64,000 bases of DNA from Siphonodentalium dalli (lineage: Eukaryota > Mollusca > Scaphopoda > Gadilida > Siphonodentaliidae), in the NCBI GenBank assembly GCA_032622095.1, contig CP136064.1:273133614-273197613 (forward strand), written 5' to 3'. Both the position numbers and the translations under genes were made by a program. Below are positions 47,440-60,190 of the stretch, one piece after another. Positions within the stretch are counted from its first letter, which is position 1; each line of letters begins with the position of its first letter. The notes under the pieces were generated by a model. It did no database searches and had not been told where the DNA came from. It saw only the letters and a program-made list of their open reading frames with translations.

Positions 47440-47860
47440 GCAAGTATAGTTGTGACGTCAGTAATTTATATACCCTATCAACATGAAAAAATTGTTTTTA
47501 CATCCGGGCGATTCAGACCTATGGGGCCCTATGGTGGCCGCCATGTTGGAATAGAATTGTCAAATTAATAAAACGAATTTATTTTTCTTCTTCGATCAGC
47601 CTCCCTATAGCAACACTATTAAATTTGAAAAAACAAAATCAACCTTATTCAAAATTAAATGCTTAATGTGGATTTAGCTGACGCGGGCGCATAGCATTCG
47701 GCAAACCTCGCCAGATTCCGTACCGTTACAGTTAGAATATTACCATAGATGAAGGAAGGAATTTTTACGTCCCCTGGCAGGCCATAGCAATGTTGGAAAT
47801 GATGACGTAATTTCGTTACAAAATGGTGGCGCTCTCTTGTTTGCGAAATTTGAAATGGAA
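47440..47860. promoter_or_regulatory. Possible promoter region: CRE and YY1-like sites
   Basis: A full CRE palindrome TGACGTCA lies at 47453-47460. A YY1-like GGCCGCCATGTTGG lies at 47536-47549 (minus orientation) and an AAAATGGTGGCGCTC at 47820-47834 (plus orientation), opposite directions about 280 bp apart, as at some bidirectional metazoan promoters. GC content is locally raised near 47510-47545. It could serve the 5' exon of mucin 2 (minus) or a plus-strand transcript. Motif matches alone are weak evidence. Confidence 0.28.
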
Positions 47861-48019
47861 TTGCTTGTTATTGTTATCGCTCGTATTTTAAATGTACAAC
47901 GGTATCACAGCACGTAACTTCGTAAGCGTTGAGAACAAACGAGAAAGCACAAGCGAAGATAGCACTACGAGCCAATTACTGGAATGACTTTAGAGTCAAA
48001 GCAGTCAAAAGAAGAAGAA

Positions 48020-48280
48020 GAATAACAACAACATCATGAACATGTCAACAACAACAACTTGTTAAGTTGTTTTGAAGTTGAACTTGAAGTGAACTGTGTT
48101 CAAAGTGAAAATCAGTCAGTCGGAAAGAAACTCAATGACGAATCTGTGACTGAAAAAAATATGAAAATGAAGGTCACTGGAATGGAATGTGGACTGGTCT
48201 GTGCAGACTGCTCACCACGGCGATTTGACTTGTTCTGTTATTCACTTATTAGTTCAATTTTAAGTCTGTTTTCACCTTGA
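48020..48280 (+). CDS. Possible exon, acidic/lysine-rich open frame
   Basis: Open after a TAA at about 48027; reads through poly-Asn into NLLSCFEVELEVNCV, then ENQSVGKKLNDESVTEKN and MECGLVCADCSPRRFD before a hydrophobic end and TGA. No clear start: internal ATGs are late. It follows the promoter-like stretch. Composition is more coding-like than the surroundings, but no family, donor or acceptor is convincing. Confidence 0.25.
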
Positions 48281-48345
48281 CTGGTTTAGTGGTTAGACTT
48301 AGAGTTTCAACTGCAAGCGGCAAATCGTTCAATCTACTAACTACT
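48278..48345 (+). repeat. tRNA-like A/B box pair, possible SINE head
   Basis: TGGTTTAGTGGTTAGA resembles a pol III A box region and ATCGTTCAATCT, 40 bases on, is a poor B box. The cloverleaf is not complete, so this is not called as a tRNA. The full SINE body and target duplication were not found. Confidence 0.2.
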
Positions 48346-49944
48346 TCTCTAAATAGTAAATTTAATTGTTAATATCTAACACTGTCATGTCAAACCTCAA
48401 CTTGGGTCAAGGAAATCAGAAAATGGACATTTTAGAGCTGACTGATTTACTATACACAGTATAGTTCAGTCATGAGCCGTTGAATGTAGCGCGTAGCTGG
48501 AACTTGTGGACGCAGTAATCGGTGAAAGCGTTCATGTGGCTTACTAATCTAATAATATTAGGATTGTATTAGTCAATTTAGTGATTACAGATTACTAAAT
48601 TTAGTTATCAACGACTTCAGCCTCACCCACTCACTGTGAATGTGACTCAGGTCAAAATACAATTCTAGCCATCTACAGTCGACAGACTCGACACACAGAT
48701 GTAACAAACATGTGAAGCCCAGTGGATTGGTGACTAACAAAGTGAGTCATTTATCTTCTTGTTGAGTGAAGGAAAAGAAGAACATCTCCCAATCCCACTT
48801 GGTCTCGGCACAATGCATAGTTCATGCAGTGACTGGTGAGAGGATATGCTTCCGGGCCAACTTGCCATCTGTGTGTATGAATTCTATTTCCTGTGATGGA
48901 CACATCAAGTTAAATTTAATAATTATATTGCACGGTGATTAGTTTTAGCATTCTCACATATTAAATAATTCATGATTTTAACACTGTGTTCTCGATTTAA
49001 ACCTTAAGCATAAAGCGGGAGCTTGCTCAGCATGGCTAGCATATATATATTAACTAGTGGCTATTTGTGGAAAAAATATTAAATATAGCCCAGCGTATTT
49101 GCAATTGTCGACTTGACACATTAGGATTGGAATAATATGTATGCTAAACATAATAATTCCAGGCCAACTCAGTTGAACTGTCACGACCTTCTAGTTATAC
49201 ATGTACATGACTAATGTAGTAATGAGGCAATCATATAAATGTTTAATCTAGTAGCATTTTCTCAGACCATGCCATGAATATCTATGTATCTATGCCTGTC
49301 AAGAATAATGCCATTCCTCCCGGGCAATTATTAAAATGTTCATATACTATCAGATGCCTATTAACCAATAGTGTCAGCACGATTAGTAATTTTAGATAAA
49401 ATTCTCAACGATCATTAAGTTTTTTGGCAAAGAGACATATATAGAATTAAATTGAAATAGAATTAAATAGAATTAAATTTCCATCAATATTGTTAATTTC
49501 AGTCTAGGTCTCCGCTATCACTATTGTTGACCATCACAATGATTAGACATCTAAGAGTACGATAAAAGCTCACAAAAGTCACGAACAAGCATGCAATCTC
49601 GAGCTGGGACCACCCTTAATACTTGTTTCTTATCATCTACTTCACAGAAGGGGTCAACCCTAAGTAGTAACCATATAGGAAATGCACCAAACATATCACT
49701 ATTGCACAATGACATCAGTTTGTTTGATCTAAAATATTTATCCACTCCAGCCCAAAATCAATAGTCATTTGGCAAATTATCTCATTCATTTTTGAAGTGC
49801 CTATCATCTACTGAAGTTGGATCCTACCACAGGCCATAAATTATGTCTCATTGAGTCATTGTGCCCCATCCACGTAACCCGTTTCATAAAAATGTATTCA
49901 GTACGGTATTATATGTAAATTTATTAAATAAAGATATTTTTCCC
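48346..49944. other. No gene seen
   Basis: AT-rich. Minus ORF 49551-49745 (64 codons) has no support. A short triplicated 'atagaattaaat' occurs near 49440-49475. Confidence 0.4.
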
Positions 49945-50668
49945 TTAAAGGTCCTCAATCCGAATCAATAGTCCCAATATCATCAGATTCCAACAACAAG
50001 AAGATTTTTTGAAATGCCGCTTCAGTTGACAGAATCGATTAATTGCTCAAAAAAAAACTGCTGTCAATTATTACATAAAATTGACAAAAACTTGTAATTT
50101 ATCAACTTTTTGCTTAACGAATATTGCTGATTTGTCAAACATTTGACCCACACACAAAAAAACAGTTGATTTGAGAATTATCCATCTTCATCTGCAATTT
50201 GGTCAGAAAAAGTATTCTCGTCTGCTGTTTGCTGGGCCACTAAATAATTTAAATGATAGATTTAAAAAATCGGTATCTGATCACTATGAGCTTTGATGTT
50301 GTGGGTTCCTCGAAGGTTCCATATTCGCTATTCCAAAGGTTCTTATTCAGACATCGAAGGTTCGCTATTCTGAAGGTTTGCTATTCTGGGCGTATTTAAC
50401 CAGAAAAGATGGACAACTCTAATACCAAGTAGTTATTATTACCACGATTTTACAGTTATCCATCTTTATCTGGATGACCGCCCATTTGACCTCGTCCTTC
50501 TGACACGATCAGGCCCAGAAACAATAAAAATAGCAAACTGCAAAGATCGATATCTAATTACTCTGAGCTTTGATGTGTGGGTTCCTCGACACTGATCAAA
50601 TATTTTTTCCCCACCGAAACCAAGGAAGGAGTAATTTAGCAGCATCTTATCGGATTGAGTACCTTTAA
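49945..50668. mobile_element. MITE family B, copy 2 (724 bp)
   Basis: Ends TTAAAGGTCCTCAATCCGAA and TCGGATTGAGTACCTTTAA. Subterminal text matches copy 1. Enlarged by an internal block of AAGGTTCGCTATTC-type units. Confidence 0.85.
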
Positions 50669-50862
50669 GTTATTTCCTTCATAAAAAGAGTCTTATGATA
50701 TTAGGTTTCTTTTAAAGAAACGTCTCAAAACTTTAGAATATAGAATGAAACTTCAAAATAAAAGTTATAAAAACCTTCTGAATATCGAGGAATATAGAGA
50801 ACCTTGGGAATGGCGAAACTTCGGTTTAATGAACCTTGGGATTAGCGAACCTTTGGACACAG
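50300..50862. repeat. Inverted clusters of AAGGTTCGCTATTC-type units
   Basis: The left cluster (50306-50392) has four units such as GAAGGTTCGCTATTCTG. The right cluster (50786-50862) has the complements (GGGATTAGCGAACCTTTGG and relatives). They look like the repeat-array ends of another inverted-repeat element that overlaps the right end of the family B MITE. Confidence 0.6.
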
Positions 50863-51235
50863 AGTGACATGCATGTCGCCGTCCTACGGTCCATACGTAC
50901 TGGCGTGATCATCTATATCCCAAGTTGGTCAGAAATACAGGCATTCCTATGAAACACATTTTTCATTTTATAGATGGACGTACGTGTTTTTGGGTTGTCC
51001 ATACGTACTGACGTAATCATATTCCGAAAACGGCAGGGTTAAGCACGTAATTATCTTTTAGATGGAAGAAATTGATTTGTTTCGATGATAAAAATCCAGC
51101 GTAAAATAATCGCCAATGGAGGCTTCGGTTCGCATGGTTGGCAATTATCACGATACACAGGGAACACTTTGACGTTCGTACTCATATTTCACCAATTTTT
51201 GTACCTGGCTTTCCAATCCTAAGTTTCAAGGGGAA

Positions 51236-51616
51236 ATGTCTAATTTTACTCTATTTGTCGTTATATACATATTATACATATTTATCACACCATTTATTAT
51301 TCATTTTCATAAAAATAAAAAAAAAAAGCCGAAGATGACATGTTTAAACTGTTTGAAGCAGGAATTTGGCGATAACTTATCAGAGTACGTTATACTTGTG
51401 ATAGTTACGTTACGCACACGTGTTCCAATATCCTATTGCGATAATCGCTTAACCCTTCAGTTTTCAACGGCATTTCAATTGGTTGAAATTAAAATTTCTC
51501 AAGTTCCAGCTCAACACGAATCTAGTGACCTAATTGGTAGAAATACTTTAGCAGTAATTCTTAGTTTTATAAGTCATAACTCTAATTTTATTGACGATAC
51601 GAGCTCAACATCATAA
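51236..51616 (+). CDS. Hypothetical 126-residue single-span protein
   Basis: ATG-initiated frame. Residues 4-24 (FTLFVVIYILYIFITPFIIHF) are a hydrophobic span or uncleaved signal, followed by a lysine cluster (KNKKKKPK). The rest is of mixed composition, including MTCLNCLKQEFGDNLSEYV and ISQVPAQHESSDLIGR, which reads like real protein. No splice signals are needed. The poly-A run within codons 25-32 is a warning: the frame may be an accident of low-complexity DNA. No family recognised. Confidence 0.28.
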   Translation: MSNFTLFVVIYILYIFITPFIIHFHKNKKKKPKMTCLNCLKQEFGDNLSEYVILVIVTLRTRVPISYCDNRLTLQFSTAFQLVEIKISQVPAQHESSDLIGRNTLAVILSFISHNSNFIDDTSSTS

Positions 51617-51619
51617 TAT

Positions 51620-54500
51620 GTCACTGTTTATGGCGGTGTTATCCAAACGTGCGCTTTGATAATGGTTATAATTTTATTTTGCGATCAAACGTCAGTGCAG
51701 CCCAGCAGAAACGCATAGGCACTAGTTCAATTCAGCAGAAACGCATAAGTCCTACGATTATAGTACACCCACTCAACGCGCTTCGCGCGTTGGTCAGTGG
51801 GTGAAAAATGTCGTTGTTCCATGTGTTCTCTAGTCAAGTTGTGGTAAAATTCAGCGGTTTATCATTTTACAGAGTGAATCAAATGATGTAAATAGAACAA
51901 CCTTAATCCTCTTTTAAATAGCCAATTCTATCCGTTGAATTAAAAAAATATCCAATTAAACCTGTCTATACTAAATAGTTTCTCAGTCAGTTAAAAAGTG
52001 TAGATACATCAGGGGGGGGGGGGTGAAAAACAGTTTTCCGGGCACGTATGCCGGTGTGGGTGGGTGGTCGATAGGACCAACAAACAATTTTTTCCGCAAC
52101 TCAAAAATATTTTCCCTTCAAGTCTTTTTGGCTGTTTTTGCAATGTGAATATTAACATAAATGACCAATTTCATGATGATCAGACAAACAGTATAGCATG
52201 TAGCCCATGCTAATGGATTGCATTTTGAAATCCAAGATGGCTGCTGTTTTTTTTGACCGAATGACCCCAAAATAATTGTTCCTCTTTACATGTCAATGTT
52301 AACATCCATGACTAATAGTATGCACATAAATTCATATACAGCTGTTTACAGTGAATTCCCCCCCCAATCTGTTTTAGTGTTAAAAGGGGGGTAGGTGTCC
52401 AAAATGGTCGGAAAAACTGCCGAAAACGGAATACACTGCTAAATGCAAAGATCCGTTTAGCTTCTGACGAGTACCAAATTGCGTCTCAGTGCCAAGGCTT
52501 TTTGTATTAGAGTCATACAATGGTATTTTACCAGTGACTCCACTCAACGCATAGTTTACATTTTTCCCATGTAAAACAATATTGTGCATAAGAGAAGTGA
52601 TCATTGTAAATATATGTGTTAATTGCTTTTTTCCCTTTGTTTTCACCCAACTGTAATGTATGAGTTCATTAATCCTCACATCATGCTCTGTATCTCTTTC
52701 TCTTACTTAATCTTGTCTTCCACTTCTCACTGACCACTATGTGTAACCTGTTCTTTTCGGAGGAGATGGCTCGATATAAACATTTGATGCTTGTCGTCAA
52801 ATCCTCTTCCTCCCTTCTATTATTTACATACAAGTGTTATATTTCATAAGTATATGTTTTTTTGGAAGAAATAAATATTGTTTAAACCATATTCATCTAT
52901 GTACATCGAAACATATGTGTGGGCATGTCTACGAGTTGAGAAATGTGTCGCAAAATCATTGTCCAGTTACGGAGTCTGCTGAACATTGTTTTGAATGTTT
53001 CTACGGGGTCTGCTACGAACTGATATGCCTACTGATTTATAATGTTGTGATGTATGCATGGACTGGTTGTAAGGTTGTTGGCCGTTAATGACCGCGGTTG
53101 TACCGCCATTCAACCACGGTTGAGTGGTATGATCGCGATTGACATTTTGTATACGGCATTGCTTTATAAATGCATGACATTCTTCTTTCTCACCTAATGG
53201 CACGTTTGGCACTCACCGGAAGTGATCAAATGGGCGACATTTGTTGCACTCCAAAATTTAACATCAAAATGTCGCATTAAAGTGCTCGCGAAAAGAGACA
53301 AAACCTGCGATATTATGTCGTTGTTGGTGCACAACTAATGTCGCATGTTTTGTCGCTTTCGGTAGGTGACAGAAGCGCCACCAGGAAGTGGCCCGAGTAG
53401 TATTCCACTGACCGTACATTCAATATTGGCTTATATGGCTTTTTCTATGGCATCGCATTTTGCCGTAGCTTATTTCGAGGGCTGAGTTTACTATACTCAA
53501 AACAATACCGGCATTTCAATTAATAAATTGTTTACGGTTTATACAACAAGTTTTTCACTGACCGACATTCGCGATTGCAATATCAATTAAAAACAAATAT
53601 AAACATCAAATGAATAATGAGGTCTAACCGCGAACACGAGGTGGTACCACAATCGGTGGTCAAACTCATTAATTAGAGAACAGCTGTATACATGCACCGA
53701 TGGATCATGTTGTTACGGAGTTTGCTATATAACTGTCTTGAATGTTTCAAACGAACTATATGTGACTGTTATCGTTGTCATACATGTGCATGTGTCCGGA
53801 TGTGATGTGCACCCACTAGTGTGAATCAAGAAATGAAGTGCACATGTCACATGTGAGTGACTGGACAATTTCAGACCAAAACAAGTATGTCGATTAAAAT
53901 GTTTTACTTTTACCAAAATATGAGTAACACCGGTAAATGTGTTCCTTTGTTCTTCTGTCTTAAAATGAGAGGCCCGATTCGTATGATTCACATTGGTCGA
54001 AATTGCTATAACTCGTACTTGAAAAGCTCGCATGAAATAACAGTATAATACCGGTATAATGACAATATGAACGCGATATTATCCACAAAACCCTATGTGT
54101 GTGAGCTCAGCGTTTGTTGATATAACGGTACAGCACATAGAGAGTGTACGATTAGCAAAACACTGAACTCCGTGGCACTTTGGGGGGGGGGTGATTCGCG
54201 GTGACCAATTCAACACCAAATCGTGTGGCGAGGATTAGTGAGCGCTTTAACGGTATGTTGCAATCAACATGTTGTTAGTTTTAATTAACCAAAGTTCATT
54301 AGTGGGGTCTTCCCATTGTTGATCGAGTATTTTGCTTATCGCACACCATTTACGTGTGTGCTAAAGGTTATGTAACATAATTGGGCTTTGTTTACACAAA
54401 ACGTACAAACTTGACAATGGCATACTATTGACGTGCTATTTATGATGGGTATAAAGAAATGTCTGAGTGAACCACAAATTGATATATAACAGCTAAGAGG
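51620..54500. other. No gene seen; homopolymer and short palindromes
   Basis: Contains a 12-base G run at 52012-52023, a GACCGCGGTTG palindrome-like patch at 53090-53150, and a partly symmetrical stretch of 'gtcgcatt/aatgtcgcat' phrases at 53230-53360. Several ORFs of 60-100 codons have no support. Confidence 0.4.
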
Positions 54501-54540
54501 GCTAACAACCTAAACTAGACTAATCAGTTTTCCAGGCACA

Positions 54541-55030
54541 GTGCTCACTGTTGTAAGAGAGGGAACTCTAAATGTCTTAACTATTGAAATAAGTTATTTT
54601 GAAATTTATCACAAAGGTTTGCTCCCCTTATACCACATGCATGCTGGCTGTGAAAGACCGATTGGTCTATTTTATCCCGACCGTGCTATTATAGATCGAT
54701 TGGCGGTTCACTCAGACCTGTTTACGATGTCTGATTTATAATGTGTATACGGTTCAAGGCTTCAAGCCCATTAGTGCCAACGCATAAAAATATATCTGCA
54801 ATAAATCACAAACCTTTGCGATAAATCTCAAACATGTTTGCAATAAATCGCATAATATATGTATAATCACCAAGTAGTTTGAGAGTTATCGTAAAATGTT
54901 TGAGATTTATCGCAAAGTTGTTTTGTGGTTTATCGCAAAGATTTGCTCCCCTTATACCACGTGCATGATGCCTGTGACGGACCGATCGGTCTATTTTAGC
55001 CATACCGTACCAACAATTTGGAAAACCAGA
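54541..55030. repeat. Direct and inverted repeat block
   Basis: 54612-54690 and 54936-55005 share 'tttgctccccttataccac', 'gcatg(c/a)tg' and 'gaccgat(t/c)ggtctatttta'. Between them, 'aataaatc(a/g)caaac' and 'gtttgagatttatcgcaaa' alternate in opposite orientation. Confidence 0.7.
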
Positions 55031-55229
55031 GTACCAACAATTTGGTACTCCCACGGGACAAGTTCAGCACCTAAGTAGGTACTCTGATGTAATTGTAAGA
55101 GTGTAGAATGGTCTATGATTGATGTGCAGGAGTGTACATGTAATATAATGACAGATAAATAATAGTATCTAGAAGGAGTCCTATTTATTGGGGGCAATGC
55201 TTAAATAATAGGTTCAACAATGGACATAC

Positions 55230-56085
55230 ACTCTAAGAAAACAGCTCCAATTTTGGTACCACAGATAACCAAATATCAACATAGATCCAAACAGTTTGGT
55301 TTCACACTGTTTTATTTGAATCTGGAACCAAATCCTAAGTTTGGTTTTTCATAGAAGGTGTGTGTGTGTGTGGTAAACACGGCCTAGCTTAAATGTCTTA
55401 GTCTAAAAATTAGCAATATGTCCACGCGTTGTGGGTTAAGATGATACGAGGAACAATACATCGAGTGGGATTCCTTTGGAATACCACTGAACATATGGGT
55501 GATATTTAGACTCTGATCATTTGATTGTTGTTGACGAGGGATAACTCTATTGCTCATATCTCATTATGAGACACAAGAATGGAAAACAAACGTTTTTAAC
55601 ATAATCCGATATTTCCTTCTGACATCAGAACATTTTCGGGGTCTATTCGGTGAACTAACATCGTGTGATATAAATTGTAAATGGTATAACATATTTACGA
55701 ACTGATAGAACATTCAGAAAAAAGACACCTCATATAAACTACACATAGTTTGACGGGACATTGTTTCCACAATAACTTTTTTCTTAATAGACATTTATTG
55801 AACCAGATGAGGACTCAAAGTAACTATTTGCTAACATTTTCTGGTTCTGTTCGGGGAACCAGATAGAGAAAGAAGCTCACATTGGTTCTCCCCTCAGGAC
55901 AAAAAATAGAAACCAGTTTGGTTCCATGTCGAACCGGAATGTCTGCTGCGTACTTGATTATTTGGTATTCTAATGTGGTTCTTCGTTTGGTTCTGTATCT
56001 TGATTCTTCATTTTGGTTCTTCGCGAAGAACCAAAACACGGGAACCAATTTCGGTTCCCCGGGGAACGAAATGTTCTCTCTGTGT
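55230..56085. mobile_element. Possible inverted-repeat element with TGGTTC units
   Basis: The stretch 55815-56085 is rich in TGGTTC/GAACCA in both directions, with inverted ends AACATTTTCTGGTTCTGTTC and GGTTCCCCGGGGAACGAAAT. 55240-55345 holds related 'tttggt/accaaa' pairs. Boundaries unclear. Confidence 0.45.
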
Positions 56086-56099
56086 ATGGTAGTTTGTTG

Positions 56100-56780
56100 A
56101 ACTTCTTATTTGAGCATTTCAAATGAGATATACTCTCGTCAATGACGCGTTGGTATAGTAAGTGTTAATCAGTCACATTTCGTCTTCGCCTTAATGGTTT
56201 AGCGTGTAAGTTACGCAACTTCAGACACTAGTTCGTGTAACTGTGTTTTCTGGGAAAGGGACTATACGCTGTCAAAACAAGGACTATTTGCGAAACAATC
56301 GGTTGTCACTTAAATACCCATTACTTTTATTTCTCGATAACCTTAATCGATGTGAGTCACTTTTCCAGAAAGCATAAGCGCATGCAAAATATACATTTAC
56401 CAGCTGCACACGTGTTCGGAAATCTACCAGAGTTGTTGATTTAAATTTACTGACCAATGAATAAGAAGTTTCTCTACAACTTAATGCGTGATTGACAGGT
56501 GTTTGTTCGCAACGAACTCATATAATATATAGAAAAATCATTATTCTGGGATTAAATTATACATTATGTTTATGAGTCATAGCCCAACAGTTTGAAGACA
56601 AATTGATTGTAACGCGGTACAGAACTTTTCGGTCATAACTTCATAAATTTCGTTGAAACAACTGAGTTATTTCTTAAATAAACGTAATGGCTAATTAAGC
56701 GAAATCAATTGTATTACCGTTGTCCGCGAATTGACAGTTTAAGATTAAATTGTATCATGTTGGACAAACCAGGAACGCTC
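56100..56780. other. No gene seen
   Basis: AT-rich spacer. Nothing supportable. Confidence 0.35.
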
Positions 56781-56929
56781 TTTATTGTTGCACGGGGAGG
56801 GGTGGTGGGATGGTTCGAGATGGCGCATATTTTTCAACATTTCTAGCCATGTAATGATATTATTTCCAGTCTCAGTCCACAAACTCTGCCAACGTGGTCA
56901 ACTCAAAGTCATGCTCAGTTTATGTCTGG

Positions 56930-57650
56930 TACTGCATCGGAGGTACTCTTTGATTAGAAATGCATTGGTCCTGCCCACGAGGTTAAGAGCTCATATTTTA
57001 TGGGTCTTCACCCAATGTTGGGGGGGGGGGGGTAACATATTTGGTGAAATGTTGGCCCCTAATTAAAACGTATTTTAATATATTTCCATGGTATACGCAC
57101 GCACATACATCATGTATAGTATTTCCTATAGCATATTAGGATGTGATTGTCCATTAAGAAGCCATTGTCCTCGTCAATAAAAAAGTCAGGGACTACAGAT
57201 TACCGGAATTGTCATCTCTTGAAACATTTCAATTTTGGGGAAGTGTGGATTTCAGGATGGAGTTGACACTTTCCGAGAGTTGAGGATTTAGTCTGGTTTA
57301 TTGGTTGTGAATTCCACAAATGGACAAATCCCGGACAAAGTCGAATTGTCTCCCACCGCTTCTCGTTTCTCGGTTAGCATTTTCAAGCAATATAGATAGT
57401 TAGACTCGGATTGTACGCAAAATCACATCCCCAGCATTCCGAATATTGCCATTGAGCTAGTATTAGTCGATAGACCAGTGTATGTTTGATACTGATTCGG
57501 AGGTACTTTACTTTTCCATTGGTCCTGTCCATTCTAGTTTTATAACATGGGTCAATGTCTTATTTAGGGCCATGAACACAGTATGTGGTTCAACCATATT
57601 TTTTGAAACGTTCGGGCCCCAATTAAAACTTATTTCTATACATTGGGGTG
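56930..57650 (+). repeat. Diverged direct duplication, offset about 555 bp
   Basis: 56930-57090 and 57483-57645 share 'tcggaggtact', 'cattggtcctg(c/t)cca' and 'ccc(c)taattaaaac(g/t)tatt'. The 93-codon ORFs at 56785 and 57482 overlap the two copies but diverge in frame, so neither is taken as a gene. Confidence 0.65.
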
Positions 57651-57769
57651 CCAGGCGGGAAATTTATGCCGTAAGGGGTGCAAATGGAACTTCCCGAACT
57701 GGGACATTTGGGTTTGGCATGTATTTTGTTTTATGTCGGCCGAATAAAGAGCGGTGTATGTGATTATAC

Positions 57770-58815
57770 CACCGAGTCAGTTAGCGGGGTGGGCTGGGCG
57801 CAGCCTGCTTCTGTCGTGATATTGATATCTTAGACTAGGCCCGTGACGACAATGATTGTTTTTACTGCATCAATATATACTCGATCAAATGTATCCGTTT
57901 GATATATCGGTACAATCGCCTGTTTAGTCTATAACGAACTGAAATGTGAAATGTTTTATTTTTATTTTATTCATATTGCCTTATCGTAGGTTAATTATGG
58001 GCGAATAATAACACGAATATACCATGCAACTCACTTCGTACCATGCAGACGTACACTCTTTAAAATGTGTTTCACTGTGACCCATGCACGCTATAAAACT
58101 GAATAACGGATATAAGTCAACTACTGGCTTATTCCATATTCAAATAACCCAATCGGAACCTATGTGGATATTATATGTCGATTATGACCCTATTTATGCG
58201 AGGATATGTTGCATAGTTTCAATGCTATGATTGTTCGACGATAAACTTGATTGGAGCCCAAGACCGATGTGGTTATGTGTCTCCACGAAAAATGTGGTAT
58301 CATTATCAAATAGAACCCATTCTATACTGAATGGATTCTCCCACTCAGTTATATAAGTATACGTTAGAACGATCTATTATTCAGCTCCAGAGACGTTCGG
58401 CTGATACAATCAGACGGCAGATATATAAAAGTGCATCAATAGCCATATTTATTGAGGGAAATATTTAGATATAAGTTCAACCAAAGTATTGGTCGTTTGT
58501 TGAATATTGCCTGCGGGGGATAACTACTCATCAATGATGCTTCTGTATAAAATGTATAAATTATGAGTATCACCAGATGTTTCAGTCATAGAACATGCAC
58601 GATCCTCACTTGCAAGACTGAAACTGACTAGCCAAGTGTTTGATCGCGTTGCGATGATCTCAAGGACCATACTCATATTTGAACGGTATATATGAGTAAG
58701 ACTGGCGACACACAGCCACGCACATTTAAATAGGTTTGCTGGTCTTGGACCTGTGGAATTTAGACTCGAACAACAGAAAGCGATCAGATATTTACTGTCA
58801 GAAATAATCACCCCT
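57770..58815. other. No confident gene
   Basis: A 95-codon minus ORF (58524-58811) follows an acceptor-like tgattatttctgacag, but the phase needed to continue from the 59349 exon meets TAA at once. Left unassigned. Confidence 0.3.
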
Positions 58816-58817
58816 GC

Positions 58818-59271
58818 TTGAGTGGTCCCGTTGAATTGATATGATGCTGGTAGGGCAAAGCGATGCCGTTAAGAAAGTACCGGTATTTTATTGCATTCAT
58901 GTTATCATTTTCGCAGAGCTTTGTTGATCTGTACAAATCGAGAAAAATTGACTGTGTATATATAAAACAGTATTTCATATTGTGAAATATTTTAATTATG
59001 GCTGTGTTGGTTGCTTGTCGCAAATCAGTCAGCCACAATTGATAAGGATATACATGTCATTTTGCCAAAAATTAGCATCAACATTGTTGCAATATTAAAA
59101 ACATAGCTGTTCTTGAATGTTTATTTTGCTCAAATCGCTCGGATTAGCCAAGCAATGACAACTTTTGAAAACAACGGTATACTTTTTCTTAACAGCATCG
59201 CTGTGCCATACCACAATCATATAAATTCAGCAGGACCCTCCAGCATCATAACATATAAGTAGGACCACTTA
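58818..59271. mobile_element. MITE family F, copy 1 (about 454 bp)
   Basis: Left end GAGTGGTCCCGTTGAATTGA then GATGCTGGTAGGGCAAAGCG; right end the inverse (CGCTGTGCCATACC, AATTCAGCAGGACC, TAGGACCACTTA). Arms are about 75 bp. Confidence 0.8.
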
Positions 59272-59348
59272 GCCTGGAGAGATTATAGCTGGTGGTAAAT
59301 ACGACTACAATGTGAGTGTGTTATCTGTATATGTACGTCTTATTTTAC

Positions 59349-59474
59349 CTGCTGGCAATCCAAGTTTCCTTCTAGAATTGCACGTTCTGCAGCATAGCTC
59401 CTGTACATTCGATTCGTAACATCTGCCGCTGAAGATATTTGCACAATCGTTGGGATACCAGTCTCCAAGGCAAT
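59349..59474 (-). CDS. Orphan exon, unknown product (second of two)
   Basis: Acceptor aatttcgtttctcgtcag and donor CAGCAG/GTAAAATAAG delimit 126 nt, 42 codons, phase 0 at both ends. The product reads IALETGIPTIVQISSAADVT then NRMYRSYAAERAILEGNLDC-QQ, an alpha-helical-looking, soluble sequence with one cysteine. It joins in frame to the exon at 61236 (which ends in phase 0). If the donor is not used, a stop follows after two codons (VK), so it could be the last exon. I do not recognise the family. Confidence 0.6.
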
Positions 59475-59540
59475 CTGACGAGAAACGAAATTATTTAAAA
59501 GGACGTTCTTTAATTTTTGATTCATGTACAGGCTCAACGT

Positions 59541-60185
59541 GTTCCTTCAATTTACAGGCCATCGCGATTTGTTAATACCGAGACTATGTAAATGATTTGG
59601 TACCCTCCAGTTGAATTCAGTTCAAATTATCAACATATTTATCAACTTGAAGGTCGGTTGTTCGTGAGAGCGTTGTAGTTACAGATTCCTCAACCGATAA
59701 TCACCAAAATATTGAAGCAGTTCTAAAGTCGGCCCATTCGATTTGATACCAAATTACCAAACCTATCTTAGCCAAACTTCGCGTCTAAGTAGGCGAATAA
59801 AAACAATTGAACTGAGTATAAACCACCGTAATTTGTAAGACCAAGAAGACTTTACAAAAATATACCAAAATGATATGTGAAAATTAGCATAAAATCAAAG
59901 ATTACGAACACCCTTTAATAATCCCCGTTAATGGACAAGTACTCTTCTACATGTGTTTGGCTCCCGATCACATTTCAAAACCTGATGCAACTGCTTCTTT
60001 CGAAAGTCGATTTTCGTCCATCTAAACATATCATGAATGGCTGGTTATTTCCTGGTACTCAACAGATACAAATAGTTTTAAGATAACAAATACCGGAATC
60101 TTTAACCTTTATGCGGACATAGACAATGCTTGATTGCAATTGGTATATTAATCTGCAATAATGCGTCGAATGACCGATTCGATTC
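59541..60185 (-). other. Intron of the orphan minus-strand gene
   Basis: Lies between the exons at 61236 and 59474. Apart from the 38-bp minisatellite and a MITE (separate entries) nothing else is seen. Confidence 0.4.
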
Positions 60186-60190
60186 CTTTC

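Noticed and set aside
54541-55078. Several 60-82 codon ORFs on both strands
   Set aside because: All fall in a direct/inverted repeat block and change frame between the copies.
58524-58811. 95-codon minus ORF after an acceptor-like site
   Set aside because: The phase required by the 59349 donor gives an immediate stop, and no other partner was found.
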